Source: Gnetum montanum (Eukaryota > Streptophyta > Gnetopsida > Gnetales > Gnetaceae). Taken from it: DNA of 64,000 bases. The DNA is taken from contig MNCI01030296.1 in assembly GCA_015680685.1 (NCBI GenBank), positions 620,439 through 684,438 of the forward strand, read 5' to 3'. Made by a program: the position numbers and the translations under genes. Below, in pieces: positions 22,112 to 32,640 of this stretch. How positions within the stretch are numbered: position 1 is the stretch's first letter; every line of letters begins with the position of its first letter. The notes under the pieces were generated by a model. The model made no database searches. It was not told the DNA's origin and worked only from the letters and a program-made list of their open reading frames with translations.

Positions 22112-25100
22112 ATGGAACCGAAGACCAAAGGCAAACATGCCAAGTTGGTGAGGATCGATGAAGTACAGGAAAGCTTGGGATGAATATCAAAGGTGCAAGT
22201 CGAAACTCAGGAGGCTACTCCACTCACCCAGTAAGTCATTTTTCTTGTTCCTTGCATGATTGTTGTTTTCGTTGTCATGACGTCGTAATTGTATTTGTTC
22301 CAAAGATGTGCATTGTGTTGGGTGTCGATACCTGCCTGTGCTAGCTACGTTATTGAAGTTTGTAATATTACCCCTATCACCGTTGTCAGAGAAAAACCTT
22401 GCATTGTCGCAAGGGTTTGGGTGATCTTAGGTAATATTGTACAAACACAATACATAACTGGTCAAGAGTCTAGGTGTTGTACCCTTGCGTAGTGCAAATG
22501 GGGTTTCATTGCCTTGCCCATAATGGTTGCATGTTACATTGGGGTAATATGCAGTGTTACCTTTATCGCCATTGTCAGAGATAGACCTTGCACCATCACA
22601 AGGGTTTGGGAGGTCTTGGTAATGCATTTCTAGTGTAACCTATGATTTTCTAGGAGTCAAGGTAACAGAAACCTTAGTGTTGCGTAATGGATTCTTGTGA
22701 GCCTTTTTTGATTTATTTGGTTCTAATGTTGTTAGTATGTCTAAACTATTTTTCTAATGGTAGTGCGATTTATTGTAAAGGATTACGCTAAGGCCCGTCC
22801 TGATTATCCTGGACATTATGGACGTTCTGTGCTGTTTACATGTCCCCGTGGCCAATGTTCCTCCTCCCCATGCTTGTGTAGGGGGAGAGGTGGTTTGGTT
22901 TTGGAAAGGCATACATGAGTTTCAACAATTTTTGTTGCGTAACTTTAGCATGATTATTTGGTCACATCTGCCGGCCGAAACGGTCGACATTATCCTAGAA
23001 ACACTGCTAGTTAGATCATCACAGAGTATCTTAACGTTCCTGGTGGACAGGTCAAGTGAGGTTGTAGGTGAAAGGGATTGCAAACAGAGTGTCAAGGGTT
23101 TGAGGTGCTTATCTTGGATTTGGGAGATGCCCAAGTTTGACTATTATCATGCCTACAACACGCTGTTCGTAGCTCATCATCTCATGACCTATTTTCAGAA
23201 TCCACCTGGCCTCATGTACTATGCTGGCGGGTAAGTGTTTTCAAGGTGTTATGATGTGCTAACTATTGTCTAATTTTGTGTCAGGTATAAAAAATTGTCT
23301 ACATTCTATGACGTAGGTTTTTTATCAATGTGAATGGTCTCCAAGGTGATACAGACATGTTATCTATGGCCGAAACAATCATAAAGGAATTCACTTCCAT
23401 CAGTAATGTGCATGCTGGTGTCCTGGGACAACTGGGATTTGAAATCCAACACTACCTTATCCGGTACGCCAAATTATTTGCCAAATGTAGAGACTCTAGA
23501 TGGCTAGATAAGGAGTGGACTTTGGATCGTCCCATCACCGTTGACGATGTGCAAGTGAGCATTCCATCGTTTCCCTTGTCCCTTGGATGCGGTAAGTTAC
23601 GCTACAGTGATCAACTGTGTGATCCTACGAAGTGAAAATAGTGTATAAGATTTTATTATTTTGCTATTTTGTCTAACCTGTTGTTTTATGTTCATAGTTA
23701 GGGAATCATGGGAGGTCACGGTGATAGCTTCTAGGCGTGAGGTAGCCAGTATCTTTTTCCATTATGGTGACATAAAAGAAGTGCAACATTGGCTCTGCCA
23801 AGGAGCGGCCCCAGCTTCCATAACCAATAACCTCTAGGAGGTTGGACTGATGGAGCTATTTCTAGCTATAACCCCAAATGTCACATTAGCTGAAATGTTA
23901 ACCCTAGTCAACTCCTTCAGTGAAGAAGCTGAGCATCTTCATATGCGCATGCGTAACGTGCATGTAAGTTTTGATATTAATGCTCGACTGTTCATAAACT
24001 TTTTTGGCATTCCTTCTGATGGTCGTCCAGTGGAAGAAAGGTCAAAGAGAGGTTCTAAGAATCAAAAGGACATAGAGGAGTGGATAGGGACTAAAAAAGA
24101 ACCAAAAGGCATCCTCATCGATAAAATCAAGCTAGAGGTGGCTAATACCATTTATCCCCTCTTCCGAGCTTGTGCTTTCCCCAAGCTACTCTCCCAGGGA
24201 AGAATCCTTGGCATAGAGCAAGCTTGGATCATGCGGGAGGTTATGGAGGAGGGGACATGGTATAATTGGGCTAGTTACCTTGTGGAAGGCTTGCAGGCTG
24301 AAATGGTTAAGCTTCACAAGAAGCTTGAGTCTCGTTTCAATGTGCATTTTTCCTTTTTCAGAGCTTACTTTCGACGTTTTGCTGAATTCTTGGTGGTTCT
24401 CAGGGATGAAGTCTGGGTGCAGCAAGATCATAACTAGATTTCCAAACCATGGATTTCCAAGGTCTTTTGCATTATCCGATCCCAAGATCCCCCTGAAGGT
24501 ATCGGGGAGTCACTTTCACTAACGACTAAGGATCGGGTGGCGCCTTCTATGTGAGGCCAAGATGGCATGGGTGGGGTGCCCCCTTCTTACATCGGTAGTG
24601 TGTCGAGGGGGAAACACCTGGTAGAAGAAAGAGTAACTTCATTAGTTCAGTGGAAAAAGCATCGTCTAGTCGTGGAGTCTTCGAGCCCAACTAGTGAAGA
24701 GGGAAGGAAACTACGAATTAAGTTTCACAGAAACGATCCTCCTGCTAGTAAGTAGAACAATGCGTGATTATTTTATGTGTATTACACTACGTATAGATGT
24801 CATTGCGTCATGTAGCACTTGTGAAAAGTAAATAAAGTTTTGTTTTGGTTAACTTTGTTGTTTGACAGAAAAAGGGAAAGATGTAGAGGAATTGACCCCT
24901 AAAACAAGGGCCATAGTTTTGCGGCATGGAGAAGGGGCCCCAGTTTTGGAAGAGGAGGTGCTTGTCAACAAAGTAGGTGGCACATAGGTTCCTGTGCCCG
25001 AAGGGGAGATAGGCGTAGAGGACGCCGAGGTCCTTTTGAATGAGTTGGAAAAGGAGAAGCGGTTCGTCACTGGTGAGTTTGACCTTTTCTCGGAGGGCAA

Positions 25101-26555
25101 TCCTTCCACTATTACCCTTGGGGGTTTGCTAAATTAAAGCTTTGTATTATTGTAACGTCTCAATTGCCTTTTTATCTACTGTGCTATGTCTAACTCATTT
25201 TGTTTACGTAGTAGGCACTTCTGATAATAGTGGTGTACCTTTGTCAGTAACCCCAACTCAACATTGGGGTGAGGCTCCTGACAAATTCGCCTTTATGGAG
25301 GGCATTGTGAACGATATGATCGCTCACTTAGAGCGAATCGATCCTGAGATTGGTACATCACTGTTGTTAGGTAGGAATCATTAAAATTATGACATCACAT
25401 TATTTTGTTGCATCTAATTGTTGTTTTTCATGTTACAGGAATCGCCTCAAATGGGATCCCAAAGAGCCTGTTGACATAAACACTACCCCTGAACCCTCAC
25501 CAAAGGTGACCGAAGTGCCACGTGGCCTTTACGATGAGATGCGTAAATGTGCATTACGCTTGGCCCATTCTCTATGGGAGTTTCAGAACGTCAATGAAGA
25601 TCTTTGGAAGAGGTTGTAGAAAACAAAAAAAAGAGAAAACGACCCTAATTGCTAGGCTTGAGGACCTAGAGTCTTGGAACAAATTTTTGCAAGCTCAAGA
25701 GACCAATGATGAGAATTGGTGGATAGCTATGATTGACTATGCTCGTTCAGAACAATGTCCAAGCTAGCCATGAGCTCATCAAGCAACAGATGCAAATGGA
25801 TCTCCTAGCCTAGAAGAACCAAGACTGGAAGGATTTTGGTGTGAGGGTCCAAGAATGGGGGCAGGCACAAAAAGACCATAAGCATGTGTATAAGTAAGAA
25901 TGTTTTGCCTATTGCCAACATTACAGGGATTCCGCGGTTAAAGCACAGTCCCTCCAGCTGTTCCTCGATGTCATCAGTGCTTCTCAAGCATATGAAAAGT
26001 TTCAGGAGTAAGTGACAGTGAGTTCCTCCCTTGAGAGAGAGATAACCCTCCCTGGTGGGGAGACCACTATCCCTTCCTTCTTTCCTGAACCTCCCTAGTG
26101 GACTCCTATACAAAAAGGAAAGGTAAAGGATGGGACTAATCTAGGAGATGGCATTTGGGCCGAGCTCACTGAGGACGAGATCATGCGATGCCTGTTAGTC
26201 GGCCTAGAACAAATTCCTGTCACGGTTGACACAGGACCCTCACAAGTAAGCCATGTTACAGTTGTATTATTCTTATCCATGATTTCGGTGGCGATGCTAA
26301 CGTTTGTTTCATGTCAAATCGTAGGATCGACATGAAGAGGAGCATGATGGCCCTCACGAAGAAGGTCCCCATGAGGAGGAGCTCTGTAGAGAGGATCATC
26401 TTTATGAAGAGGGTCCTCATGAGGAGGAGCCCCACAGAGAGGATCGCCCCTATGAAGAGACACCATGCAAAGAAGGTCCTTGTGAGGATGATCCTCATGA
26501 GGTGGAGGTGAAGTTAAATGACGTAGATGGAAGTGGTAACAAAGGGGATGTATAG
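22112..26555 (+). CDS. Intron-nested antisense gene of element B (unknown function, about 1,100 codons)
   Basis: A gene on the strand opposite to element B's gag-pol. My exon model: 22112-22230, 22781-23230, 23317-23591, 23698-24747, 24869-25132, 25212-25352, 25439-26245 and 26325-26555. Most introns are GT-AG with good donors (GTAAGT or GTAAGC); the fifth donor reads ATTAAAG and the sixth GTACAT. Frames join across introns: the exon 2-3 junction (phase 2) and the exon 3-4 junction fall at the same residues in elements A and/or C. Exon 4 carries NFFGIPSDGRPV and the conserved block FPKLLSQG...AWIMREVMEEGTWYN. Exon 7 is rich in E, K and Q and may be helical. The last exon is an acidic His-Glu-Pro repeat. 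A few in-frame stops remain (24435, 24581-24585 region, exons 5 and 7) and one frameshift in exon 7. No known domain is clear. The IPSDGRPV segment faintly recalls plant mobile-domain or plant transposon-associated proteins; that is a guess. Confidence 0.7.
22360..22640 (+). repeat. 189-bp tandem duplication in the first intron of the antisense gene
   Basis: A block with cgttgtcagaga...ccttgca...caagggtttggg at 22381 recurs at 22570 (period 189). Both copies are diverged by transitions. The unit lies between my exon 1 and exon 2. Confidence 0.75.
26325..26500 (+). repeat. 48-bp coding repeat, last exon of the antisense gene
   Basis: Two adjacent 48-base units (16 residues each, from about 26366 and 26414) encode PHEEE...REDHLYEEG and PHEEE...REDRPYEET, with degenerate flanking units. 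The frame is kept. The corresponding last exon in element C is short and unrepeated (DLDKDAGPSRVV). Confidence 0.75.
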
Positions 26556-26659
26556 CATGGCAATATTGGCCAAACATTTTGTTGTAATGAAATGGAGTAA
26601 AGGATAATGTTCTTTGACCAATGTGATTGTAAAATAAAAATTTTAATTTTTTTGATTTT

Positions 26660-26835
26660 GTGAAGGGCAACGTATCGTCAGAAGGGTTACACATTTTAGG
26701 CCACTACGGGCTACTAATAGTTTAAGGCTATTTCAGGCTGGGCCATCATAAGCGTAAAAGAATAAAAAAATTTGCCAGTTTTAGGCCGTAGTGGGCCATA
26801 ACTAGCTTAAGGCCATTTCAGGCCAAGGTGCATAT
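26660..26835 (-). repeat. Tandem array between protease and antisense gene, element B
   Basis: Two units about 86 bases apart contain taggcc-ta-gggc-taact-agcttaaggccatttcagg. Element C has a longer array of the same kind at 52390-52620. The core ttaaactag also resembles the 3' array of the same elements. Confidence 0.6.
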
Positions 26836-26935
26836 GAAAACGCGTAATAAGGACAATGTGACAAGAAAGAGCATAAATTAAGTAACAGTAAACAATGTGG
26901 ACTAATATGACATGTCACGTCAATGTGTTCATTTG

Positions 26936-27800
26936 CTAGCTTCGTATCTGCTTCTTGATTGTTTTTAGATTTGGTGACGTGTATGGACAAGGAAGCTTAT
27001 TACAACATTCCTCTATGCTACCATCTTCTCCTTGGAAGGGTAGTTCAGCCCAAATCAAGCTTTCATTGGCCACTGTGTCAGCCTGTTTAACTATTGGGGC
27101 AGGGGTTTGATCTTCGGGGATTTCAATCTCTGAACCCTGTTCCATTTCCACGTTGTTAACCACTTGAGGGATCATCTTATCACCATGGATGATCACTTCC
27201 CCTCCTGCATAGGGAAAGTGGATCTCTTGATGACTGGGTGATGATATTGCCCTTAATTAAGCCAACCAAGACCTCCCTAAGATTAGGTTGAAACCGGGCA
27301 TCTCCTCAACGACGATAAACATTGCGTTTATGGGGAATTAATCCCTTGCTACAAAGTTGATATGTATTGTTCCCTTAACTTGCACTCATGCCCTGTTAAA
27401 TGAATTCAGACATGACATTGTCATGGGATTGATCTGGTTGATCAAACCTAGTTTTTCCACAATGGGGAATGGAATGACATTGGTATCGGCCCTATCATCT
27501 ACGTGTACTCTCCAAATTTTGTACTAGCTGACCTAGATAGTGATGAACATGGGTGCTATTGTCACTTGACCCTTTTCTGGGTCATCCTTAATGGACTCAT
27601 CATGAAATGTTAGTTGGGAAGGCCATGGTTGTTCAGCAGCAGAAGGAAGAATAATTGAATGGATTGTTTCTTCATCCGCTGGCAAGATCTCATCCATGGG
27701 TATGGACACTAACATGCGAACCATGGCTTCACAATGTTTTTGTGATGTCATCAGCAATTCATAGAGGCTTACCGTTGTATTTTTTATTTAAGAGCTTGCT
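26936..27800 (-). pseudogene. Aspartic protease region of element B
   Basis: On the minus strand: LTFHDESIKDDPEKGQ (27650-27590), a protease core with VDDRADTNVIPFPIVEKLGL (catalytic D-S/T-G replaced by DDRAD), VVEEMPGFNLILGRSWLA (the family's flap and hydrophobic-glycine segment) and HQEIHFPYAGGEVIIHGD. It corresponds in order and sequence to 51370-52272 in element C. It would have cut the Gag-Pol polyprotein. Stops interrupt it and the active-site motif is altered. The region ends in a tail with CYTSPNL-like sequence shared with C (PYTSPNL here, PYASPNL there). Confidence 0.75.
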
Positions 27801-30570
27801 TAACTTGTGTAAAAGCGTCAAGGAGATCATGCCCACGATCTGGTTGTTTGTTACCCTTCTCTTCTTCCATTCATTTTAGGAGATAGATCTCTTGGGGAGG
27901 ACCAGTTTCTAGTTGAGGATTGTGTTTTCATGGGCAGGGAGAGGATGGTCATGTTTGCATAATGTTGTCTTTTTTAGGGGAAGGTGGGGCTAAGGGCACC
28001 GAGGTGAGGGGCATAGGCTTAGGAAATCCCAATGTAAGGCGGTCCTTGGCTATGTTATCTGTCATACACCCTTCTCTTTTCCTGGTAGGTTGTGGTTGGG
28101 GCGTAGACTTAGAGATTTTCCCCTACGTAGTAGGAGCAACTGATGGCCTTGGCACCCTGATGACAAAGGGTACCCTAGGTATGGGTGTAGGCTAGGCCAT
28201 AGCTGTACTGACAGTGGGCTACGGAACGAAGGTCTGAGATGGGTCTCAGAGAACAAAAGGTTGTCGCTGAGCTGCATCCATCGATGTTGATGGGCTTGTC
28301 GTCTGAGGCTGGTGAGGAGGCACATGCAACACAAAGGGTTTCTTTGGCTATGCCTGGCCATCGCTCTCTGTACCCCTTACGTTGATAGTGTACCGTGCGT
28401 TATTTGTGTTTAACGGGTCTTGGTACACATGCATGGACTGGTTTTCCGGACGGACTGGACTACTACTATCTAGGATCAGTTTACCTTGATCAATCATGTG
28501 TTGAATGTCATCTTTGAATGCCTAGAAGTAATCCGTGTCATGACCACACAGTTGGTGGTAGTCATAAAAATGATCCAGTATGAAGTTCTTGGGGACTGGT
28601 GGCTCATTAGGCAGGGCCAAGGAGGGGTTCTTGAGTAGCTCACAATGCCATCTTTGGCATTTCAGATCCTCCTCAGATACCTTCTTATGTTGAATGTGTC
28701 TAGTTCCCAGCAATTGCTTCAGAAGTTCTAAAGTCTTTACAGGTAGAGCCGTGTATTTTGAGCGATCTTTACACTCAAAATTAGGCTTCGGCTATGGGGG
28801 CATCTCAGGGGCGGGTGTTGTTTCCTAATCGATGCTGTTTGAGCTAGTTGTGGCCTCAGCAGGTATCATAGATACTTTCTTGTTGTTATTTTTATTTTTG
28901 GCCCCTTCGGCCATGGCTGCTACTATTGTTGTTGTAGCTTTACCCTTGTCTTTGCTCTTGTTGTGGGCATTTTTATAGACCACATACATTGGGACTTTGC
29001 TAGCCTCTACTGAGTCTTGAATGCTCTTAGTCTAAGAGAAGGCTTGGCTGAGGGAGCAGGGAGCAAGGTAATATAGTTCAAACTTAATAAAGTTATTAAC
29101 TACCCCCTTGAAGATTGCCAATATATGGGCCTCTGCGATGGGTTCACAGATTTCATTCAAGGTGGCGCTCCATTGCTGTATAAACTTTTGGACTGGCTCA
29201 AGTGGATCTTGCTTAACTCCCATTAACTGGTCTAGCATAACTTCTAGTTTCATATTGTATTTGAAATGAGTCACGAACTGAGTCAGCAGCTCTTCCAAGG
29301 TCGAGATGGAAGAGCGTGGAAGTGCATGATACCAATCTAAAGCTTTACCCATTAGGGACATAGCAAAGACACAGATGATGGTATGTGGCCATTGCTACAG
29401 CAACAATGACTCTAACCTAAAGATGACTAGATGAGCGTTAGGATCGCCTTCCCCATTGTATTTTGTAAAATGAGAAAGTGGCATCCCAGGAGGTAATGAC
29501 AAGGTGGAAATTGCCGAACTGATAGGATCATCATGATAGAAATCCATGACCTGTACTGTGTCAGAATCGGCAGCCTTGAGGCATTTAACCTCCTTGGTAA
29601 GGGTTTGGATAAGCTGGAAGGCTTGATCTAGACCCGTGGATGAAGAGGTTGATTATGGAATAGTAGGGAGAACCACGTTGGGTGGTGGGATAGGGGCAGC
29701 AGCATGGCTTGTGAGTGATGCAGTCGGAACCGTCCTTGCAGGTGGCACCGCCTATGTCATCCAATACCTGACAGGTGGTGCAGGTGGGTCTACTATGGTC
29801 GATTTTGCCATAGGGTATGTTGTTTGCATACCCGGGGGCATAGGCAATGACCCTCTAGTCAGATTTACTGCTTGTAGGACTTGGCTTTGATTATGTTAGA
29901 GATAAGACATCTGCATAGGCAATGTAATAGGGGGTGATGTATTCAAAGCCCACCACGCGATAGCAGAGGTCCCACCATAAATGGTGATGCGGGAGCAACA
30001 AATGGGATGGTAGAAGTGGTATATAACTACGAAGTAGGTACTACATGCACATGCAGTGATGTAGGCCTAGGTATATGATGAGATGGGTTGGCTGACTGTG
30101 ACTGCAGAGCAATGGTCTATGAAGGAATAACACCTGGGAAGGTAGTTGGAGAGAAGAAATGCTGATGGGTTGCATGTGCAACACGGTTGGAGGTAGACAA
30201 CGATAATGGTGTAGTGACCATAAACAACGGATTTACACTGCACATTATGGAGGGAGGAGCCATGACAAAGTTAGCATGACTACCTCCCTCGAAGTGGGAA
30301 TCTAGGTCTTCCTGCCCATCGTGGGATGCTTCCTTGCGAAACACCTCATCTCATTGTTCCATTAATGCTTTAGCCATTAACAGTTGATCCATCATCCATA
30401 GTTGCTACTCCATCAGGGGTATGAAAGCGTTAAGCGAAGGCACGAATTCCTTCCCGTTACAGTAGATGAACTTGTATTCATGTTTTTCTTTGAGTTCCTG
30501 TGGGTACATGGGCAGGTTCACTGCAAGCTTGGCACAGAGGAAGTTGTAGTGTTCTGTGCACTAAGTGTGT
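27801..30570 (-). pseudogene. Gag of element B
   Basis: On the minus strand the N-terminal part has ELKEKHEYKFIYCNGKEFVP (near 30520-30440), matching element C's KHSFEIIHRNGREFLP. The retrotransposon Gag core lies at about 29560-29030: PPGMPLSHFTKYNGEGDPNAH, FAMSLMGKALDWYHALPRSS, FVTHFKYNMKLEVMLDQLM and FIQQWSATLNEI. Lysine-rich linkers and ARG-poor segments follow to the protease. These motifs are standard for Tat-lineage Gag, which forms the particle that packages element RNA. No CCHC zinc knuckle was seen. Several stops make it a pseudogene. Confidence 0.8.
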
Positions 30571-30940
30571 CCCTCAAGTTCTCTATTTTGAATCCTGAGG
30601 GATTGGCGTGGTCACACTAGACTAGCCAGTGACTCAGCGACACTAGGTGTAACCTACACTGTCCAGGGGTTTTCGAGATTAGCGGTGGCAACGACGGTAG
30701 TCAATACAGCCATTCTCTACACAACTAGGAATTAATGATAACAAGGCTGAAGATCACAAAGGCAAAGGTAGATTAAAGGTAGATGTGGGATTTCTATCCT
30801 ATTGGATTCCAAAGGAATTGTTAGAGTGACCAATCTGTACCACACGATCATGTAAACAACCACGGAGGTATTACGTTTACGTTAGTCGACAATGCGTACA
30901 GACAGCTTACAGGACTACCCGTGAAACATAGATTTGAGGT

Positions 30941-30962
30941 TCAAGCCCTCCTTCTAGCATCA
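30941..30962 (-). promoter_or_regulatory. Primer binding site of element B
   Basis: Six bases inside the 5' LTR on the minus strand lies TGATGCTAGAAGGAGGGC. It matches element C's TGGTGCTAGAAGGAGGGC except at one base in the part complementary to the tRNA CCA end. I could not assign the primer tRNA. Confidence 0.65.
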
Positions 30963-30968
30963 GAAAAC

Positions 30969-31481
30969 TGTAATGATGGAAAACATCAATTGCTGGAAAC
31001 ACCAAGGGGATTTCCGTGTACACATTTTTAACCCCAGATCTGCGTGAGGGCCATCCTTCAAGAAGACAATTTACTTTACCTTATCTCTTGTGCTGAATAA
31101 ACTATCCCACAACTACGCTAAGATACATTAGCGAGCATATCGTGGCATAATCACTGCCACTACCTAAATTTCGTTACCTTTGTTGCTGTGGATAAGTCAA
31201 CTATGCTGCTTGCGTTACGCTATGTAGGGTAACGTGGCGTAGTATGACAAAAGTTAAGATTTTCAAACATGGCCAACTTGCAAAGTTAAAGTGTTATTGC
31301 TACGCATCCCTTGTTCTGTTCAATTCTCCTGAAGTCTGCTATGCTGAACTACATAGCATAGCATAGTAGGCCCTTAGCCAAAAAAAGAAAACTTGCTTAA
31401 ACATGTCACTTGTGGAAATCCTTGCCTAAACCTTTGAGACTTTGCAGAATCATCGAGGTCTCAATATTTCACAGTGTTTCA
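30969..31481 (-). repeat. 5' LTR of element B, internally deleted
   Basis: Only 513 bases: starts TGAAACACTGTGAAAT on the minus strand and ends CATTACA. Relative to the 3' LTR it lacks about 737 bases (15259-15995 there), joined at gggcc/atcctt with a two-base CC overlap. The lost stretch includes the TATA box, so this LTR cannot start transcription in the usual way. Confidence 0.85.
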
Positions 31482-31486
31482 CCAAC
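31482..31486. repeat. Target-site duplication of element B, right
   Basis: CCAAC, identical to 15170-15174. Confidence 0.9.
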
Positions 31487-32640
31487 CACCGTATGACATG
31501 AGGGCTCACCATTGTCTTATTCATTAGGAAGTGAATGGCACTATGGTCAATGTGTACAAACACTTTGTACCCAAGCATACAGTGCCTCAACTTTTTTAAA
31601 GCATACACCACTACCATCAATTCTTTATCCATTTTGGTGTAATTGATCTATACACCCATAATGCTTTGTCTTATGCAGTGGATGTAATATGGATGTTTTT
31701 GATCATCCAACTTCATCAACATGGCTTCAAAGACATAATTTGATGCATTTTTCATGATATGAAATGGTATGGACCAATCTAATGCTCATAGAATTGGGGT
31801 TTCTACAAGTCTCTTCTTCAACTATTGGAATGCATTTTCACATTCCTTGATCTCGATAAATGGTTTGGAAATCTTAGAGAAATTCTCTATGAATTATCAA
31901 TAGTAACCAGTGTGCCCAAGGAATGATTAGACATCTTTAACTATTTCTAGTTGATGGGTTATTCCTTAGATGATCCTTATCTTTTTAGGGTCTATATCAA
32001 TTCTTGCTTGTGAGATTTTGTGCCCCAAGACTATTCCCTCTTGGATCATTAGATGGCTCTTTTTCCAATTGAGTCATAGGTTTATCTCTATACATCTTTT
32101 TAATACTTTCTCAAGGCTGGTCCAAGGCTTGCTTGAATGTAGCACCACAAGTGGAAAATTCATTCATGAACACTTCTACCTTACCACCAACTTGCTGCTA
32201 AAAGATGCTCAAGACTGAGCGTTGGAATGTGGCAGGAGCATTGCATACCTCAAAAGGCATCTTTTGATATGCAAAAGTTTCCTAGGGACCCATGAATGTA
32301 GTTTTGACCTGATCCTTTGGTGCAATCTGAATTTGGTTATAACCACTATAACCATCCAAAAAGCTACAATAGCAATGTTCAAAAATGATATTCAAAACTT
32401 GATTAATGAATGGCAATGGAAAATTATCTTTGAATGTTGCCATGTTCAACAACCTAAAATCAATACAAACTCATCACTTGCCACTTTTCTTTGGCACAAT
32501 CATGAGTGGGTTGACCCACTTACTATTTGCAATAGGATAGATGAACCCCACCTTGAGGATTTATTCTATTTTCTCGTTGATGATTCGCTTTAATTTTAGG
32601 TTTAATCATTGTTGTGGCTGCTTCCTTGGCTTTATGGCTA
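31482..32640 (-). pseudogene. Element D reverse transcriptase and RNase H (Athila-like)
   Basis: On the minus strand: RT begins near 32600 with KRIINEKIE, then FIYPIANSKWVNPLMIVPKK, FLDGYSGYNQIQIAPKDQVK, KMPFEVCNAPATFQRS, and KVEVFMNEFSTCG where the catalytic FMDDF motif should be, so the DD pair is destroyed. The RNase H part at 31632-31482 reads MDKELMVVVYALKKLRHCML, HIDHSAIHFLMNK and ends PHVIRWL at the element B insertion. It continues at 15174 with LLQEFDL. IRW-LLQEFDL is a typical Athila-lineage junction. Frame breaks are frequent. Confidence 0.85.

Larger units (their letters stand above)
15175..31481 (-). mobile_element. Element B: Tat/Ogre-like Ty3/gypsy retrotransposon, 16.3 kb
   Basis: A complete but decayed LTR retrotransposon on the minus strand: 5' LTR (31481-30969), PBS, gag-protease, tandem array, antisense gene, RT-RNase H-archaeal RNase H-integrase, tandem array, polypurine tract (rc of 16435-16450) and 3' LTR (16434-15175). 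Five-base target-site duplications CCAAC flank it, and removing it restores the reading of element D's RNase H into the LLQEF segment. The archaeal-type RNase H after RT places it in the Tat lineage. Where LTRs can be aligned they differ at roughly 15 percent of positions by eye, so the insertion is old. Confidence 0.9.
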
